NCBI RefSeq assembly: GCF_009928445.1
Contig: NZ_JAABNO010000014.1
Span: forward strand, 62,001-126,000
DNA: 64,000 nucleotides
Direction of reading: 5' to 3'
DNA from: Clostridium sp. C8-1-8
Lineage (GTDB): Bacteria > Bacillota > Clostridia > Clostridiales > Clostridiaceae
Numbering within the stretch: the stretch's first letter is position 1; every line of letters starts with the position of its first letter. Below the pieces are notes generated by a model. It was not told the origin of the DNA and made no database searches. It saw only the letters and a list, made by a program, of their open reading frames with translations. Both the position numbers and the translations under genes were made by a program. This document shows positions 17,738 to 27,189 of this stretch, one piece after another.

Positions 17738-18571
17738 ATGAAGAAGAAATTATCATTATTAATAGCAATGACTATTGCAGCAACAACAATTTTTACAGGA
17801 TGTGGAACAAAGGCAAGTGCAGATAAATCAGCAAATAGCGGTACTTTTAAAATAGGATTGGAAGCAGCATATGCACCATTCAACTGGACTCAAAAAGATG
17901 ACTCTAATGGAGCAGTTAAAATTGATGGAAGTTCAGAGTATGCAGGTGGATACGATATAGAGATTGCAAAAAAAATAGCTAAGGACTTAGGAAAGCAACT
18001 AGTTGTAGTTAAAACAGAATGGGATGGACTTGTGCCAGCTTTAACTTCTGGAAAGATAGATGCTATTATAGCAGGTATGTCTCCAACAGCAGAGCGTATG
18101 AAGACAATAGACTTTACTAATAACTACTACAAATCAAACTTAGTTATGGTTGTCAAAAAAGGTGGAAAATTTGACGATGCTACATCTATACAAGATTTTA
18201 AGGGAGCAAAGATAACAGCTCAGTTAAACACCTTCCACTATAGTGTAATTGATCAAATAAATGGAGTTCAAAAGCAACCAGCTATGGATAACTTCCCAGC
18301 AATGAGAGTTGCTCTAGAATCAGGTATAATAGATGGTTATGTATCAGAACGTCCAGAAGGTGTAAGTGCTGAAACTGCCAATTCAAAATATAAGATGGTA
18401 GAGTTTAAGACAGGATTTAAAACTTCAGATGAGGATACTTCAGTAGCAGTAGGAATTGTTAAAAATAGTGATTTGAAAGATAAGATAAATAAAACTTTAG
18501 CAGGTATTTCAGAAGATGAAAGAAAGACAATAATGGATACTGCTATAAAGAATCAACCAGCAGCAAAATAG
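17738..18571 (+). CDS. Amino-acid ABC transporter substrate-binding lipoprotein, probably lysine
   Basis: 277 residues after AAAAGGGG. A lipoprotein signal peptide with lipobox TIFTGC puts the lipidated Cys at 22. The remainder is a family-3 solute-binding protein (FKIGLEAAYAPFNWT, GYDIEIAKKIAKDLGKQ, DGLVPALTSGKIDAIIAGMS). It captures a polar amino acid outside the membrane and passes it to the permease below. The lysine riboswitch upstream makes lysine the likeliest substrate, since the family also covers arginine, glutamine and cystine. First gene of a three-gene operon. Confidence 0.92.
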   Translation: MKKKLSLLIAMTIAATTIFTGCGTKASADKSANSGTFKIGLEAAYAPFNWTQKDDSNGAVKIDGSSEYAGGYDIEIAKKIAKDLGKQLVVVKTEWDGLVPALTSGKIDAIIAGMSPTAERMKTIDFTNNYYKSNLVMVVKKGGKFDDATSIQDFKGAKITAQLNTFHYSVIDQINGVQKQPAMDNFPAMRVALESGIIDGYVSERPEGVSAETANSKYKMVEFKTGFKTSDEDTSVAVGIVKNSDLKDKINKTLAGISEDERKTIMDTAIKNQPAAK

Positions 18572-18610
18572 TTTTAATATTTTACTGTCTATAGAGGTGT
18601 GAATTTTTAT

Positions 18611-18640
18611 AAACCGAATGTAGCTTACCACATTCGGTTT
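18611..18640 (+). terminator. Intra-operon hairpin between binding protein and permease
   Basis: Perfect 11-pair stem AAACCGAATGT / ACATTCGGTTT with no real T-run. It is likely a partial terminator or mRNA 3' stabiliser giving more binding protein than permease, a common arrangement in such operons. Confidence 0.7.
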
Positions 18641-18661
18641 AATAATTGAAGGAGGAAGAAA

Positions 18662-19435
18662 ATGAGTTTAGATTGGGTAATTAAAATTGTTTCAGATAAC
18701 TGGCAGATGTTTCTAAGAGGTGCTGGTATTACACTTTTAGTTGCATTGACTGGTACTATAATAGGGTTTGTAATTGGATTATTAGTTGGAGTTGTAAGAA
18801 CTGTTCCAATGCCTGAAAAGGGTATTAAAAGATATTTTCTTAAGCTTGTAAATGCAATACTTTTTGTTTATATTGAATTATTCCGTGGAACTCCAATGAT
18901 AGTACAAGCAATGGTAATTTACTATGGTGCTGCACTAGCTTTTGATATAAATATGGACAGACTTTTTGCAGCAGTTCTTATAGTATCTATAAATACAGGA
19001 GCATATATGTCAGAAATAATTCGTGGTGGTATTGTTTCTATAGATAAGGGACAATTTGAAGCTGCTGATGCTATAGGTATGACACATTTTCAGACTATGA
19101 TAAATGTTATACTACCTCAAGCAATACGTAATATATTGCCAGCTACAGGTAATGAATTTGTTATTAACATAAAAGATACTTCAGTACTTAATGTTATTTC
19201 AGTAACAGAACTTTATTTCCAAACAAAATCAGTAGCAGGAAACAACTTTAGATACTTTGAGTCATTCTTTGTAGCCAGTGTGCTTTACTTTGTAATGACT
19301 TTTACAGTAACAAGAATATTAAGATTAATAGAGAGAAAGCTTGATGGACCAGATAACTATATCATGTATGCTAATCAGATGCAGGTAGAAACCCCAGAGG
19401 ATATGGCTAGAAAAAATCAAGTTAACACATATTAA
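18662..19435 (+). CDS. Amino-acid ABC transporter permease
   Basis: 257 residues after GGAGGAAG. It has about five membrane helices and the EAA loop that contacts the ATPase ([20 protein letters not shown] followed by LPQAIRN). The HisM/GlnP-type segment [15 protein letters not shown] is also present. It forms the membrane channel for the lysine-type transporter, probably as a homodimer because only one permease gene is present. Confidence 0.93.
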   Translation: MSLDWVIKIVSDNWQMFLRGAGITLLVALTGTIIGFVIGLLVGVVRTVPMPEKGIKRYFLKLVNAILFVYIELFRGTPMIVQAMVIYYGAALAFDINMDRLFAAVLIVSINTGAYMSEIIRGGIVSIDKGQFEAADAIGMTHFQTMINVILPQAIRNILPATGNEFVINIKDTSVLNVISVTELYFQTKSVAGNNFRYFESFFVASVLYFVMTFTVTRILRLIERKLDGPDNYIMYANQMQVETPEDMARKNQVNTY

Positions 19436-19452
19436 ACGAAGGAGGGAATAGT

Positions 19453-20187
19453 ATGGAAAATGTAATTGAAATAAAACACTTGAGTAAATCCTTTGGAACT
19501 CATGAAGTATTAAAGGACATAGACTTTTCAGTAAGAAAAGGAGAAGTGGTATGTATCATAGGATCTTCAGGGTCAGGAAAATCAACCCTTCTTCGTTGTG
19601 TCAATCTGCTAGAAAAACCGACAGGTGGAGAAATAATATATAAAGGTGAAAATATATTAGATGACAAGCATGATATCTATGCATATCGTACAAAGCTTGG
19701 AATGGTATTTCAGTCTTTTAACTTATTTAATAATCACAACGTACTAAGTAACTGTGTTGTAGGTCAGGTTAAAGTGTTAAAGCGTTCGAAAGCAGAAGCA
19801 GAAGCAGTTGCTAAAAAGTATTTAAAAGTTGTTGGTATGGAACAGTATATTAATGCTAAGCCGAAGCAGCTTTCAGGTGGTCAAAGACAACGTGTTGCTA
19901 TAGCTAGAGCTCTTTCTATGGAGCCAGATGTAATGCTGTTTGATGAACCAACTTCAGCTCTTGATCCAGAAATGGTAGGAGAAGTTCTAAAGGTTATGAA
20001 GGAACTTGCTGATAGCGGTCTTACAATGCTTATAGTAACTCATGAAATGGGCTTTGCTGAAGAGGTATCTGACAGAGTAGTATTCATGGATAAGGGAGTT
20101 ATAGCAGAAGAAGGAACTCCAGAGCAAATATTTAAGAAGCCAACACAAGAACGTACAAGAGAATTCTTAAAGCGTACTTTAAAATAA
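19453..20187 (+). CDS. Amino-acid ABC transporter ATP-binding protein
   Basis: 244 residues after GGAGGG. Walker [10 protein letters not shown] (37-45), Q-loop FQSFNLF, signature LSGGQRQR, Walker [13 protein letters not shown] and the H-loop THEMGFA are all intact. It belongs to the GlnQ/HisP family of polar-amino-acid importers and powers the permease upstream. Last gene of the lysine-riboswitch operon, followed by a terminator. Confidence 0.95.
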   Translation: MENVIEIKHLSKSFGTHEVLKDIDFSVRKGEVVCIIGSSGSGKSTLLRCVNLLEKPTGGEIIYKGENILDDKHDIYAYRTKLGMVFQSFNLFNNHNVLSNCVVGQVKVLKRSKAEAEAVAKKYLKVVGMEQYINAKPKQLSGGQRQRVAIARALSMEPDVMLFDEPTSALDPEMVGEVLKVMKELADSGLTMLIVTHEMGFAEEVSDRVVFMDKGVIAEEGTPEQIFKKPTQERTREFLKRTLK

Positions 20188-20283
20188 GGCTTTGTTAATT
20201 TTAACAATATATTAAATATAACGTAAAATTAAAGATGTTTTTAGTTTCCGTGATTTAAACTGGGTCTAAAATATAATAATAAG

Positions 20284-20324
20284 AAGGTAAAGGCTATGAA
20301 ATTTTTCATAGCTTTTACTTTTTT
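20284..20324 (+). terminator. Terminator of the lysine transporter operon
   Basis: Stem AAGGTAAAGGCTATGAAA / TTCATAGCTTTTACTTTT followed by T residues. Confidence 0.88.
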
Positions 20325-20473
20325 AAAGGATAATAGATATATGATTTTCAATGAGGTTTATTCATAAAGATCTTTTAAATATTCTTAGTTTTGAGTATCA
20401 TCTTTATGAGGAAGAATATATAGGATATACTTAAATCTAATATTAAAAAACATATAAAATAGGAGTTAATATT

Positions 20474-20845
20474 ATGGAAAGTACAGTTTACAAAAAGATG
20501 AGATTGAAAGAAGGAACTTCAGGAGTGTATCTATATGCACCTGAAGCTTATATTGATATGGCAGTAGAGCAAAGTTTTATAAACTTTGCTGAGAAGGATA
20601 AATACGATTTTGTACATTTATTTGTAAGCTCAAAAAAAGATTATGAAGATAGAATTGACGAAGCTATATCAAAACTTGAGAACGGAGGAGTTCTTTGGAT
20701 TTCTTATCCTAAGTCTGATAGAAAAAATAAATATGATATAAATAGGGATATATTATTTGCATTGACACCAGAAAAAGGTTATATAGCTTGTAGCAGTGTT
20801 GCGCTGGATGAAGTTTGGGCTGCTATGAGATTTAAGAAAATATAA
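20474..20845 (+). CDS. DUF3052-like protein
   Basis: 123 residues after ATAGGAG. The C-terminal half has the pattern GGVLWISYPKSDRKNKYDIN, then RDILFAL and a final ALDEVWAAMRFKK, which resembles DUF3052 proteins (a Rossmann-like fold of unknown function). The N-terminal half contains an alternating strand-helix region, FVHLFVSSKKDYED. Monocistronic with its own terminator. No function can be assigned. Confidence 0.65.
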   Translation: MESTVYKKMRLKEGTSGVYLYAPEAYIDMAVEQSFINFAEKDKYDFVHLFVSSKKDYEDRIDEAISKLENGGVLWISYPKSDRKNKYDINRDILFALTPEKGYIACSSVALDEVWAAMRFKKI

Positions 20846-20870
20846 ATTTTAAGTTACTTTAAAAATCCTG

Positions 20871-20902
20871 TAGCTAAGGGAGATTAACTACAGGATTTTT
20901 TA
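20871..20902 (+). terminator. Terminator after the DUF3052-like gene
   Basis: Stem AAATCCTGTAG / CTACAGGATTT followed by a T-run. Confidence 0.9.
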
Positions 20903-20945
20903 TTCCTTGGGAAATTATATTTTAGATAATACATATGGAAAAAAA

Positions 20946-22322
20946 TTATTTACCACTTGGATCATCCATAACTCCCATAAATACTGGAAGTTTGGTGCGA
21001 TTGTCTATAACAGCATAGACAAAAGGACGATTAAAGGTAATTGGATTAGATATCATTGCAGATTTTGTTATTTCTGTTTTAGTTACGGAAGCAGCTTTAG
21101 TGCCATTTTCATCTAAGCTTAAATAGCTATTTTGTGTGATGCTCTTTACAAATAAACCGTCTTTATTTTGACTCATCTTACTGAGATTTGATTTGCTTGC
21201 ATCAAATATATCCTTCATTCCTAATGAGGATAATTCATTATTTAGTTCTTTACAAAATTCTATTTTGAACTTTGGTAGGTTAATGATTACCTCACTAGAC
21301 TTTAAAGTATTAATTTTACTGCTTATAACATCATCGTTAAGATTTGCGATGTAAGTTCTTATATCGGTATTATCTTTTGGCATCATTGCTACAAAGGTAA
21401 AAATCTCATCCTTATAAGGAAGTGCAATTAGCTGCTCAACACTATTTGAAAGATTTCGAACTACGCTTTTTTGACTCATAAAATCTGTTTCTATAGTTGA
21501 ATTATTATCTGTAATAAAGTTTCCTTTATGTGTATTTTCCTTTGGAAAAGCATATTTCCATTGATTGTCGAAATATATGCTTGAAAAAATAAGCATAGCA
21601 GCGCTAGGATCTATACTATTAACTATCTTATCAATCTTATTATTGGTTGAGTTGGTTACCCATTTGTTCATAGTTTCTATGGTATTAGGTTTTTGTAGAT
21701 CAAGCTTGTAGGCGCTGGTATTATAGTAAGTTTTAGTGGCTTTAAGAAAATCCTTATTTATAGCCAGCTTATCGTCATACCATATGGAATTTGAGATGTT
21801 TAATACTTTCTTATCTTTTGAAAGGTCACTTATCAAGCCTTTGCAGTAGACATTGATGTCATTTTCAGTTAAGCCATATTTAGATAATGCTTTTAAAAGC
21901 TGTTCCTTTGTATCGCAGTCTGTTCCGTTAAGTACAGTTCCAAGGGAAAGATATAAGGAAGTTGGTGAGTATAGAGCATTTTTCTCCTTTGAAAGCTGTT
22001 TAAACATAGAAAAAGAAAAGCTTGAAACAGAATCTAAGAATTCTTTTGAAAAAGTGCCTTTTGTCTCAACTTTATCCGCTTTAATTCCCTGAAGTAAATC
22101 TTCAGCTTTTACAGTGTTGTTAAAGGGCCCTTTGAAAATAAAAAATGTAAATATTATAGCTACAAATAAAAAAGATGTAATTGGCAGCAAGAATGATCTT
22201 CTGAGAAAGATAATAGTTTTTTTCTTTTCACCTAAAGAACTTTGCATTTTTGCTATAGTTCTGTTTTTTAAATCCTCACTAAGGTTAATATTGTCTAAAT
22301 CCTTTTTAAATTTTTCACTCAT
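20946..22322 (-). CDS. Membrane-anchored serpin with anti-sigma-like N-terminus
   Basis: 458 residues from the ATG that overlaps the sigma-factor stop (ATGAGTGA) and has AAGGTGA in place. Residues 1-40 are a short charged cytoplasmic segment (KFKKDLDNINLSEDLKNRTI) like those opening clostridial ECF anti-sigma factors. One membrane helix follows (about 44-64). The outside part (about 85-458) is a whole serpin: NALYSPTSLYLSLGTVLNGT near the start, and a hinge ENGTKAASVT (about 405-414) with Gly and Thr at P15/P14 and small residues at P12-P10, as in inhibitory serpins. FNRPFVYAVID and PVFMGVMDDP close it. By alignment to antitrypsin P1 is near the Lys-Ser in EITKSAM. Inhibition and anti-sigma activity are inferred. 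Confidence 0.85.
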   Translation of the reverse strand: MSEKFKKDLDNINLSEDLKNRTIAKMQSSLGEKKKTIIFLRRSFLLPITSFLFVAIIFTFFIFKGPFNNTVKAEDLLQGIKADKVETKGTFSKEFLDSVSSFSFSMFKQLSKEKNALYSPTSLYLSLGTVLNGTDCDTKEQLLKALSKYGLTENDINVYCKGLISDLSKDKKVLNISNSIWYDDKLAINKDFLKATKTYYNTSAYKLDLQKPNTIETMNKWVTNSTNNKIDKIVNSIDPSAAMLIFSSIYFDNQWKYAFPKENTHKGNFITDNNSTIETDFMSQKSVVRNLSNSVEQLIALPYKDEIFTFVAMMPKDNTDIRTYIANLNDDVISSKINTLKSSEVIINLPKFKIEFCKELNNELSSLGMKDIFDASKSNLSKMSQNKDGLFVKSITQNSYLSLDENGTKAASVTKTEITKSAMISNPITFNRPFVYAVIDNRTKLPVFMGVMDDPSGK

Positions 22323-22809
22323 AAAAGTAATCACCTTCCAACTTTTCTTTAAGCTTTTCTCTCGCACGCTTCAATCTAGTACGAATAGTAGCTTCCTTAA
22401 CTTTTAGAATTTCTGATATCTCTGAAGTTGAATATCCCTCGTAATAGTACATAAAGATTACAATCTTATAGTTGTTATCCAAAGCAGCTACTGCTGTAAT
22501 AACTTCATTTGAGTCATTTTCTTCTATAGGAGAATCAACATTTTCAATAGAAATAATATTTTTATTCCAATAGTTCTTTAAGAAATCCTTACATTTATTT
22601 GAGGTAACTTTAATAAGCCACGCCTTTTCGTGTTCACTATCTTTAAATACAGGCTTCTTTTCAATTAAGGTTAAGAAAACCTGTTGAAATACATCCTCTA
22701 CATCGGCCTCGCTTTTTAAGTAAAGCTTGCATATTTTATAAACCGTATTACCATGGGCTTCAACAACATAAGAGCAGTAATCGCAATCGTACTGCGATTT
22801 TTTAGTCAT
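22315..22809 (-). CDS. ECF-type RNA polymerase sigma factor
   Basis: 164 residues, ATG after AAGGGGG. Region 2 is visible (VEDVFQQVFLTLIEKKPVF, KAWLIKVTSNKCKDFLKNYW), and region 4 ends with the recognition helix (YSTSEISEILKVKEATIRTR). There is no region 3, as in ECF sigma factors. Its last bases overlap the membrane serpin gene, so the two are translationally coupled as sigma/anti-sigma pairs usually are. A well-spaced ECF-type promoter lies just upstream, implying autoregulation. Confidence 0.92.
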   Translation of the reverse strand: MTKKSQYDCDYCSYVVEAHGNTVYKICKLYLKSEADVEDVFQQVFLTLIEKKPVFKDSEHEKAWLIKVTSNKCKDFLKNYWNKNIISIENVDSPIEENDSNEVITAVAALDNNYKIVIFMYYYEGYSTSEISEILKVKEATIRTRLKRAREKLKEKLEGDYFYE

Positions 22810-22831
22810 ACGCTAACCCCCTTTCAATATA

Positions 22832-22860
22832 TACACGATTGACAAGGTGAAAAAGTTTCA
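22832..22860 (-). promoter_or_regulatory. Predicted autoregulated ECF promoter
   Basis: On the reverse strand: TGAAAC, a 17-base spacer, CGTGTA, then the ribosome site and the sigma gene. TGAAAC with CGT-type -10 is the pattern used by sigma-W, sigma-M and sigma-X class ECF factors, which transcribe their own operons. Confidence 0.7.
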
Positions 22861-23317
22861 AAGTATAAGAAAAAAATTACTTTTTAGCCATAAACTTAGA
22901 AGAATTTGTAATTTTAAAAATGATATTCATAAAAGCATTGTGTGGCAATATAAAAACATATAGATATAACAATTTATAAATTTAACAATATAACAAGTTA
23001 AGAATTTATAGGAAACAAGCCACTTTCAAGGCAATTGCTAAATATATTTGGTATATAAAAGACAAGCTTTTTAATTGTAAGCTGTTGGTACTTTGGCATT
23101 GATAGAGGATTTATAAAAAGTAGAAAACTTAACTGTAGGTTAAGTTTTTATTTATAAATTAACTATAAATCCATTGGGATACTGTGTAAGTTAATTTATA
23201 CTATACCTATGAGTGCATTGCTTCAAAATAGTAGTATTAAGGAATATAGTAGTTTAATTATAGCTGAAGAGTATTTATATGACAAAGATGATTAATATAT
23301 AGAAGGTGAGGATAAGT
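22861..23317. other. Intergenic region between divergent ECF and XRE genes
   Basis: About 450 AT-rich bases with several short direct repeats such as AACAATATAA and AACAATTTATAAA (near 22970-23000). No gene or known RNA was seen. Confidence 0.3.
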
Positions 23318-24436
23318 ATGGACAAGATAAAAATCGGGGAAGTTATCTTTAAAATGAGAAAGGAAAGAGGAATTACTCAGGAGCAGCTTTCATGCTTTGT
23401 GGGAGTATCCACTGCAGCGGTATCAAAGTGGGAGAGTGGAGTCTCATATCCAGATATAACTTTTCTACCGGTATTAGCGTCCTTTTTTAATATTTCTATC
23501 GATGAGCTTTTAAATTATAAGACAGAACTTTCTAAAGAAGAAGTTATGTCATTATATAAGGAGTGTGAACTTTTATTTAGTGGGGATGAGGTAGACAAAG
23601 CCGTAGAGCTTAGCTGGCAGTATATTGATAAATATTCTAATAGCTACTTCTTAAAGATGAGAATAGCTTTTCTATTTCGAGTATATTCCTTTAAAAAAGG
23701 CAGTGAAGAAGGTATAGAGGAAATGCTAAAGAAATCTGTTAGCTTACTTGAGGATATTGCTAACAATTGCAATGACCAAAAGCTTGTAGAAGAAGCGTTG
23801 TTTTGCTTAGGCGCTGAGTACTCGAGTTTAGGAGAAGAAGATAAGGCTATTGAAGTCTTAGGTAAGATCAAGAAAAGTGAATTAAATCCAGACCAACTAC
23901 TTGCTAATATTTACATAAGGAAAGGTGAATTTAAGAAGGCAAGAAAAATGCTTCAAGGTAGGCTTTTTCAAAATATATGGATGCTATCATTAATATGCTC
24001 ATTTCTTTCTAATTCCTATTATGCGGAAAGCAAAGATTTAAGTATGGTTGAAAAATATCTTGATCTAGCTATAAATATAAAAAAGGCTTTTATGCCAGAA
24101 GGAAGAAAGGCATTAATCTTATATCATAATTATTTGCTATATGCTAGTATTTATATGAAGTTTGGTGAGAAGGAAAAGGCAATAAATATGTTAAACAATA
24201 TGCTTGAAGATATTGGAGAAGATGATATAAACAAGTATCCAGAGTTTCAATCTGTATGGTGTTTTAATGAGATGGAAAAAAATCAAAGTGAAACCATAAC
24301 CTTTAATTTATTTGATACAATCCTAATTACGCTAGAAGATGAAACGTTTAATCCTATTAAAGAAAATGGAGAGTTCTTAAAGGTAGTGAATAGAGTAAAG
24401 GAATTAAAAGAAAATTCCTTAAAGAAGAATCTGTAG
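23318..24436 (+). CDS. XRE-type HTH regulator with helical (TPR-like) C-terminus
   Basis: 372 residues from the ATG after GAAGGTGAGG; a GTG four codons earlier is part of that site. Residues 1-65 form a clear XRE HTH (EVIFKMRKERGITQEQLSCF, then VSTAAVSKWESGVSYPDITF). The rest is helical with TPR-like repeats (EEALFCLGAEYSSLGEEDKA). It is transcribed divergently from the ECF-serpin operon. Unlike the 12970 regulator, no short secreted peptide gene was seen just downstream, so it is not assigned to the RRNPP group. Confidence 0.85.
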   Translation: MDKIKIGEVIFKMRKERGITQEQLSCFVGVSTAAVSKWESGVSYPDITFLPVLASFFNISIDELLNYKTELSKEEVMSLYKECELLFSGDEVDKAVELSWQYIDKYSNSYFLKMRIAFLFRVYSFKKGSEEGIEEMLKKSVSLLEDIANNCNDQKLVEEALFCLGAEYSSLGEEDKAIEVLGKIKKSELNPDQLLANIYIRKGEFKKARKMLQGRLFQNIWMLSLICSFLSNSYYAESKDLSMVEKYLDLAINIKKAFMPEGRKALILYHNYLLYASIYMKFGEKEKAINMLNNMLEDIGEDDINKYPEFQSVWCFNEMEKNQSETITFNLFDTILITLEDETFNPIKENGEFLKVVNRVKELKENSLKKNL

Positions 24437-24442
24437 TCTGAA

Positions 24443-24480
24443 TAGATAGAGATTTATATACATCTATAAATTTCTATCTA
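24443..24480 (+). terminator. Hairpin after the XRE regulator gene
   Basis: Sixteen-pair stem TAGATAGAGATTTATA / TATAAATTTCTATCTA with one wobble pair. The T-run is weak, so termination is likely but not certain. Confidence 0.55.
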
Positions 24481-24601
24481 TAATTCATAAATTCTCATTG
24501 TATACGTTTTACAACTGTTTTGTTAAAATATATTATAGGATAAGTAGTGTTTAAGTAACTTAAAATGTCATTGACGATTACTTAGAAAGGAAAGAAAACT
24601 T

Positions 24602-26806
24602 ATGGGAATAACATATAATGAGAATAATAAAACTTTTCATCTTAAAGCATTGGATACAAGCTATGTGATGCAGGTAGTAAAGGATGGATATCTAGCACAT
24701 CTATATTGGGGGAAAAAGCTCAGAAATGTGAATGCAGAAGAGCTTTTAGTTTTAAGGGGAAGAACATCTTTTTCTGCCAATCCAGAGGATAGTGACAAAG
24801 TTTTTTCTTTAGATACGCTACCTCAAGAGTATCCTGCATATGGCAATACGGATTTTCGTACACCAGCATATCAAGTACAATTGGAAAATGGTACTACCAT
24901 AACAGATTTAAGATACGAAAAGCATAGAATTTTTAAAGGAAAACCAAAGCTTCAAGGATTACCTGCAACCTATACTGAAAGTGATGATGAAGCAGAATCT
25001 CTGGAGATAGTTTTGTATGATAAGGTAATCGGGCTTAAGGTATATCTTGTATATACCGTTTTTGAGAATTTAAATGTAATAACTAGAAGTGTACAGTTTA
25101 AAAATGAAGGAGAATATAATCTGAAGCTTCTTAGAGCCTTAAGTATGAGTGTGGATTTTATAAGAGAAGACTTTGATTTCTTACATTTAAATGGTTCTTG
25201 GGCCAGGGAGAGGCATATCATAAGGGAAAAACTTACTCCTGGAATTCATTCCATAGAAAGTAGAAGAGGCTCTAGCAGTCATGAGCATAATCCTTTTATT
25301 GCGCTTTTAAGCAAAGACTGTACAGAAGATAAAGGTGAGGCATATGGCTTAAGCTTAGTATACAGTGGTAGCTTTCTGGTTCAAGCTGAGATTAATATGT
25401 ACAAGTCTACTAGGATTAATATAGGAATAAATCCTTTTGATTTCTCATGGTTATTAGAAGCTGGTGAAGTATTTCAGACTCCTGAGGCAGTTATGGTGTA
25501 TTCTTCAGAAGGGATAGGTTCTATGTCTAGAACTTATCATAAACTATATAGAGCAAGACTTTGTAGAGGAAAGTATAGAGATGAAGCAAGACCAGTGCTT
25601 ATAAATAACTGGGAAGGAACTTATTTTGATTTTAATGAAGAAAAGCTTCTTGCTATAGCTAAGGAAGGTAAGAAACTTGGAATAGAGCTCTTTGTACTGG
25701 ATGATGGCTGGTTCGGTAAAAGAAATAGCGACAATTGTTCCTTAGGCGACTGGGTGGTGGATAAGAACAAACTACCAAATGGCTTAACCCATCTGGGTAA
25801 GCAACTTGAGGCAATCAATATGAAATTTGGGTTGTGGTTTGAGCCTGAGATGGTTTCTCCGGATAGTGATTTATACAGAAGTCACCCTGATTGGTGCTTG
25901 CATGTGCCTGATAGAACTAGATCTACGGCTAGAACTCAGCTAATATTGGATCTGTCAAGAGAAGATGTTTGTGAGTATATAATAAACTCTATTTCAGATG
26001 TTTTGAGAAATGCACCTATAAGCTATGTAAAGTGGGATATGAATAGAAACATGACTGAAATTGGATCATCATTACTTCCTGCAGAGAGGCAGAGAGAAAC
26101 CGCTCATAGATACATGTTAGGCTTATACAAAGTAATGGATAAGTTAACTACAGAGTTCCAAGATGTACTTTTTGAAGGCTGCTCTGGTGGTGGTGGAAGA
26201 TTTGATCCAGGTATTTTGTATTACATGCCTCAAATATGGACTAGCGATGATTCAGATGCAGTGGAAAGACTTAAAATACAATATGGCACTAGTATAGTTT
26301 ATCCAGCTAGTACTATGGGAGCTCATGTGTCAGCGGTACCTAACCATCAAGTTGGAAGAATCACATCACTTAAGATGAGAGGTGATGTAGCTATGTCTGG
26401 TAACTTTGGATATGAACTTGATCTTACAAAATTTAGTGAAGAAGAAAAAGAAGAAGTTAGAGCACAAGTGAATAATTATAAAGAGTTAAGAGCTCTTATT
26501 CAATTTGGAGATATGTATAGACTTATAAGTCCTTTTGAAGATAGTAGAAATGAAACTTCCTGGATGTATGTTGCAGAAGATAAAAGTGAAGCTTTTGTAG
26601 CTTATTTCAGAATTCTTGCTGAGGCAGATGCACCAATAAGAAAGTTGAGACTTAAGGGGTTAGATCCTAGTAAAGATTATATAGTAGATGGAATAGACGG
26701 AGTATTTGGTGGCGATGAGCTGATGTATAGTGGAATTACCATACCGTTTCTATTTGGTGACTACCAGAGTGTTGTATGGAAAGTTAAGGTAGTTAATCCG
26801 GTGTAG
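24602..26806 (+). CDS. Alpha-galactosidase, glycoside hydrolase family 36
   Basis: 734 residues after AGGAAAG, a normal length for GH36. An N-terminal beta-sandwich is followed by the (beta/alpha)8 barrel: LFVLDDGWFG, KWDMNRN with the nucleophile Asp near 479, and CSGGGGRFDPGILYYMPQIW followed by TSDDSDA holding the acid/base Asp near 549. It removes terminal alpha-1,6-galactose from melibiose, raffinose and related sugars. It has no signal peptide, so it acts on imported sugars. No transporter or regulator gene adjoins it. Confidence 0.95.
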   Translation: MGITYNENNKTFHLKALDTSYVMQVVKDGYLAHLYWGKKLRNVNAEELLVLRGRTSFSANPEDSDKVFSLDTLPQEYPAYGNTDFRTPAYQVQLENGTTITDLRYEKHRIFKGKPKLQGLPATYTESDDEAESLEIVLYDKVIGLKVYLVYTVFENLNVITRSVQFKNEGEYNLKLLRALSMSVDFIREDFDFLHLNGSWARERHIIREKLTPGIHSIESRRGSSSHEHNPFIALLSKDCTEDKGEAYGLSLVYSGSFLVQAEINMYKSTRINIGINPFDFSWLLEAGEVFQTPEAVMVYSSEGIGSMSRTYHKLYRARLCRGKYRDEARPVLINNWEGTYFDFNEEKLLAIAKEGKKLGIELFVLDDGWFGKRNSDNCSLGDWVVDKNKLPNGLTHLGKQLEAINMKFGLWFEPEMVSPDSDLYRSHPDWCLHVPDRTRSTARTQLILDLSREDVCEYIINSISDVLRNAPISYVKWDMNRNMTEIGSSLLPAERQRETAHRYMLGLYKVMDKLTTEFQDVLFEGCSGGGGRFDPGILYYMPQIWTSDDSDAVERLKIQYGTSIVYPASTMGAHVSAVPNHQVGRITSLKMRGDVAMSGNFGYELDLTKFSEEEKEEVRAQVNNYKELRALIQFGDMYRLISPFEDSRNETSWMYVAEDKSEAFVAYFRILAEADAPIRKLRLKGLDPSKDYIVDGIDGVFGGDELMYSGITIPFLFGDYQSVVWKVKVVNPV

Positions 26807-26880
26807 ATTCATTGATTATAAAAAAGCAATGTCTATATTTCTAAGTACAGCTTAATTTGTTTAATTGAAGTTATAAATAC

Positions 26881-26926
26881 AAAAGTGCAAATCTTCTATG
26901 CTGAAGGAGATTTGCACTTTTTTTTA
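26881..26926 (+). terminator. Terminator after alpha-galactosidase
   Basis: Stem AAAAGTGCAAATCT / AGATTTGCACTTTT with a long T-run. Confidence 0.93.
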
Positions 26927-27189
26927 CTGTTTAGAAAATTATAATATTCTTCTTAGCTGGGCCTAGTAATATTAAGGATTTAGAGTATAATTTAAAGAGA
27001 CTCTTATTATCTGTAGAAAACCATAAAGAAGTGTGGTTATAAGTCGATAATAGAAGTACTAGAAAAGAAGGTATTATTTTAAAAATAATATGGATAAAAT
27101 TAGTATACTTTTCTAATATTTAAGTATTTAAATATAACTAATAGGATTATGAATATATAACCATATTATTTTAATAAGAGGGTTGGGAT
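26927..27189. other. Intergenic region with repeat copy D
   Basis: Holds a partial copy of the dispersed intergenic repeat (26948-27000) and an AT-rich leader for the next gene. No gene was found. Confidence 0.4.
26948..27000 (+). repeat. Dispersed intergenic repeat, copy D (5' part only)
   Basis: CTTAGCTGGGCCTAGTAAT and ATTAAGGATTTAGAG match the first 45 bases of copies B and C. The hairpin region is missing. Confidence 0.55.
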
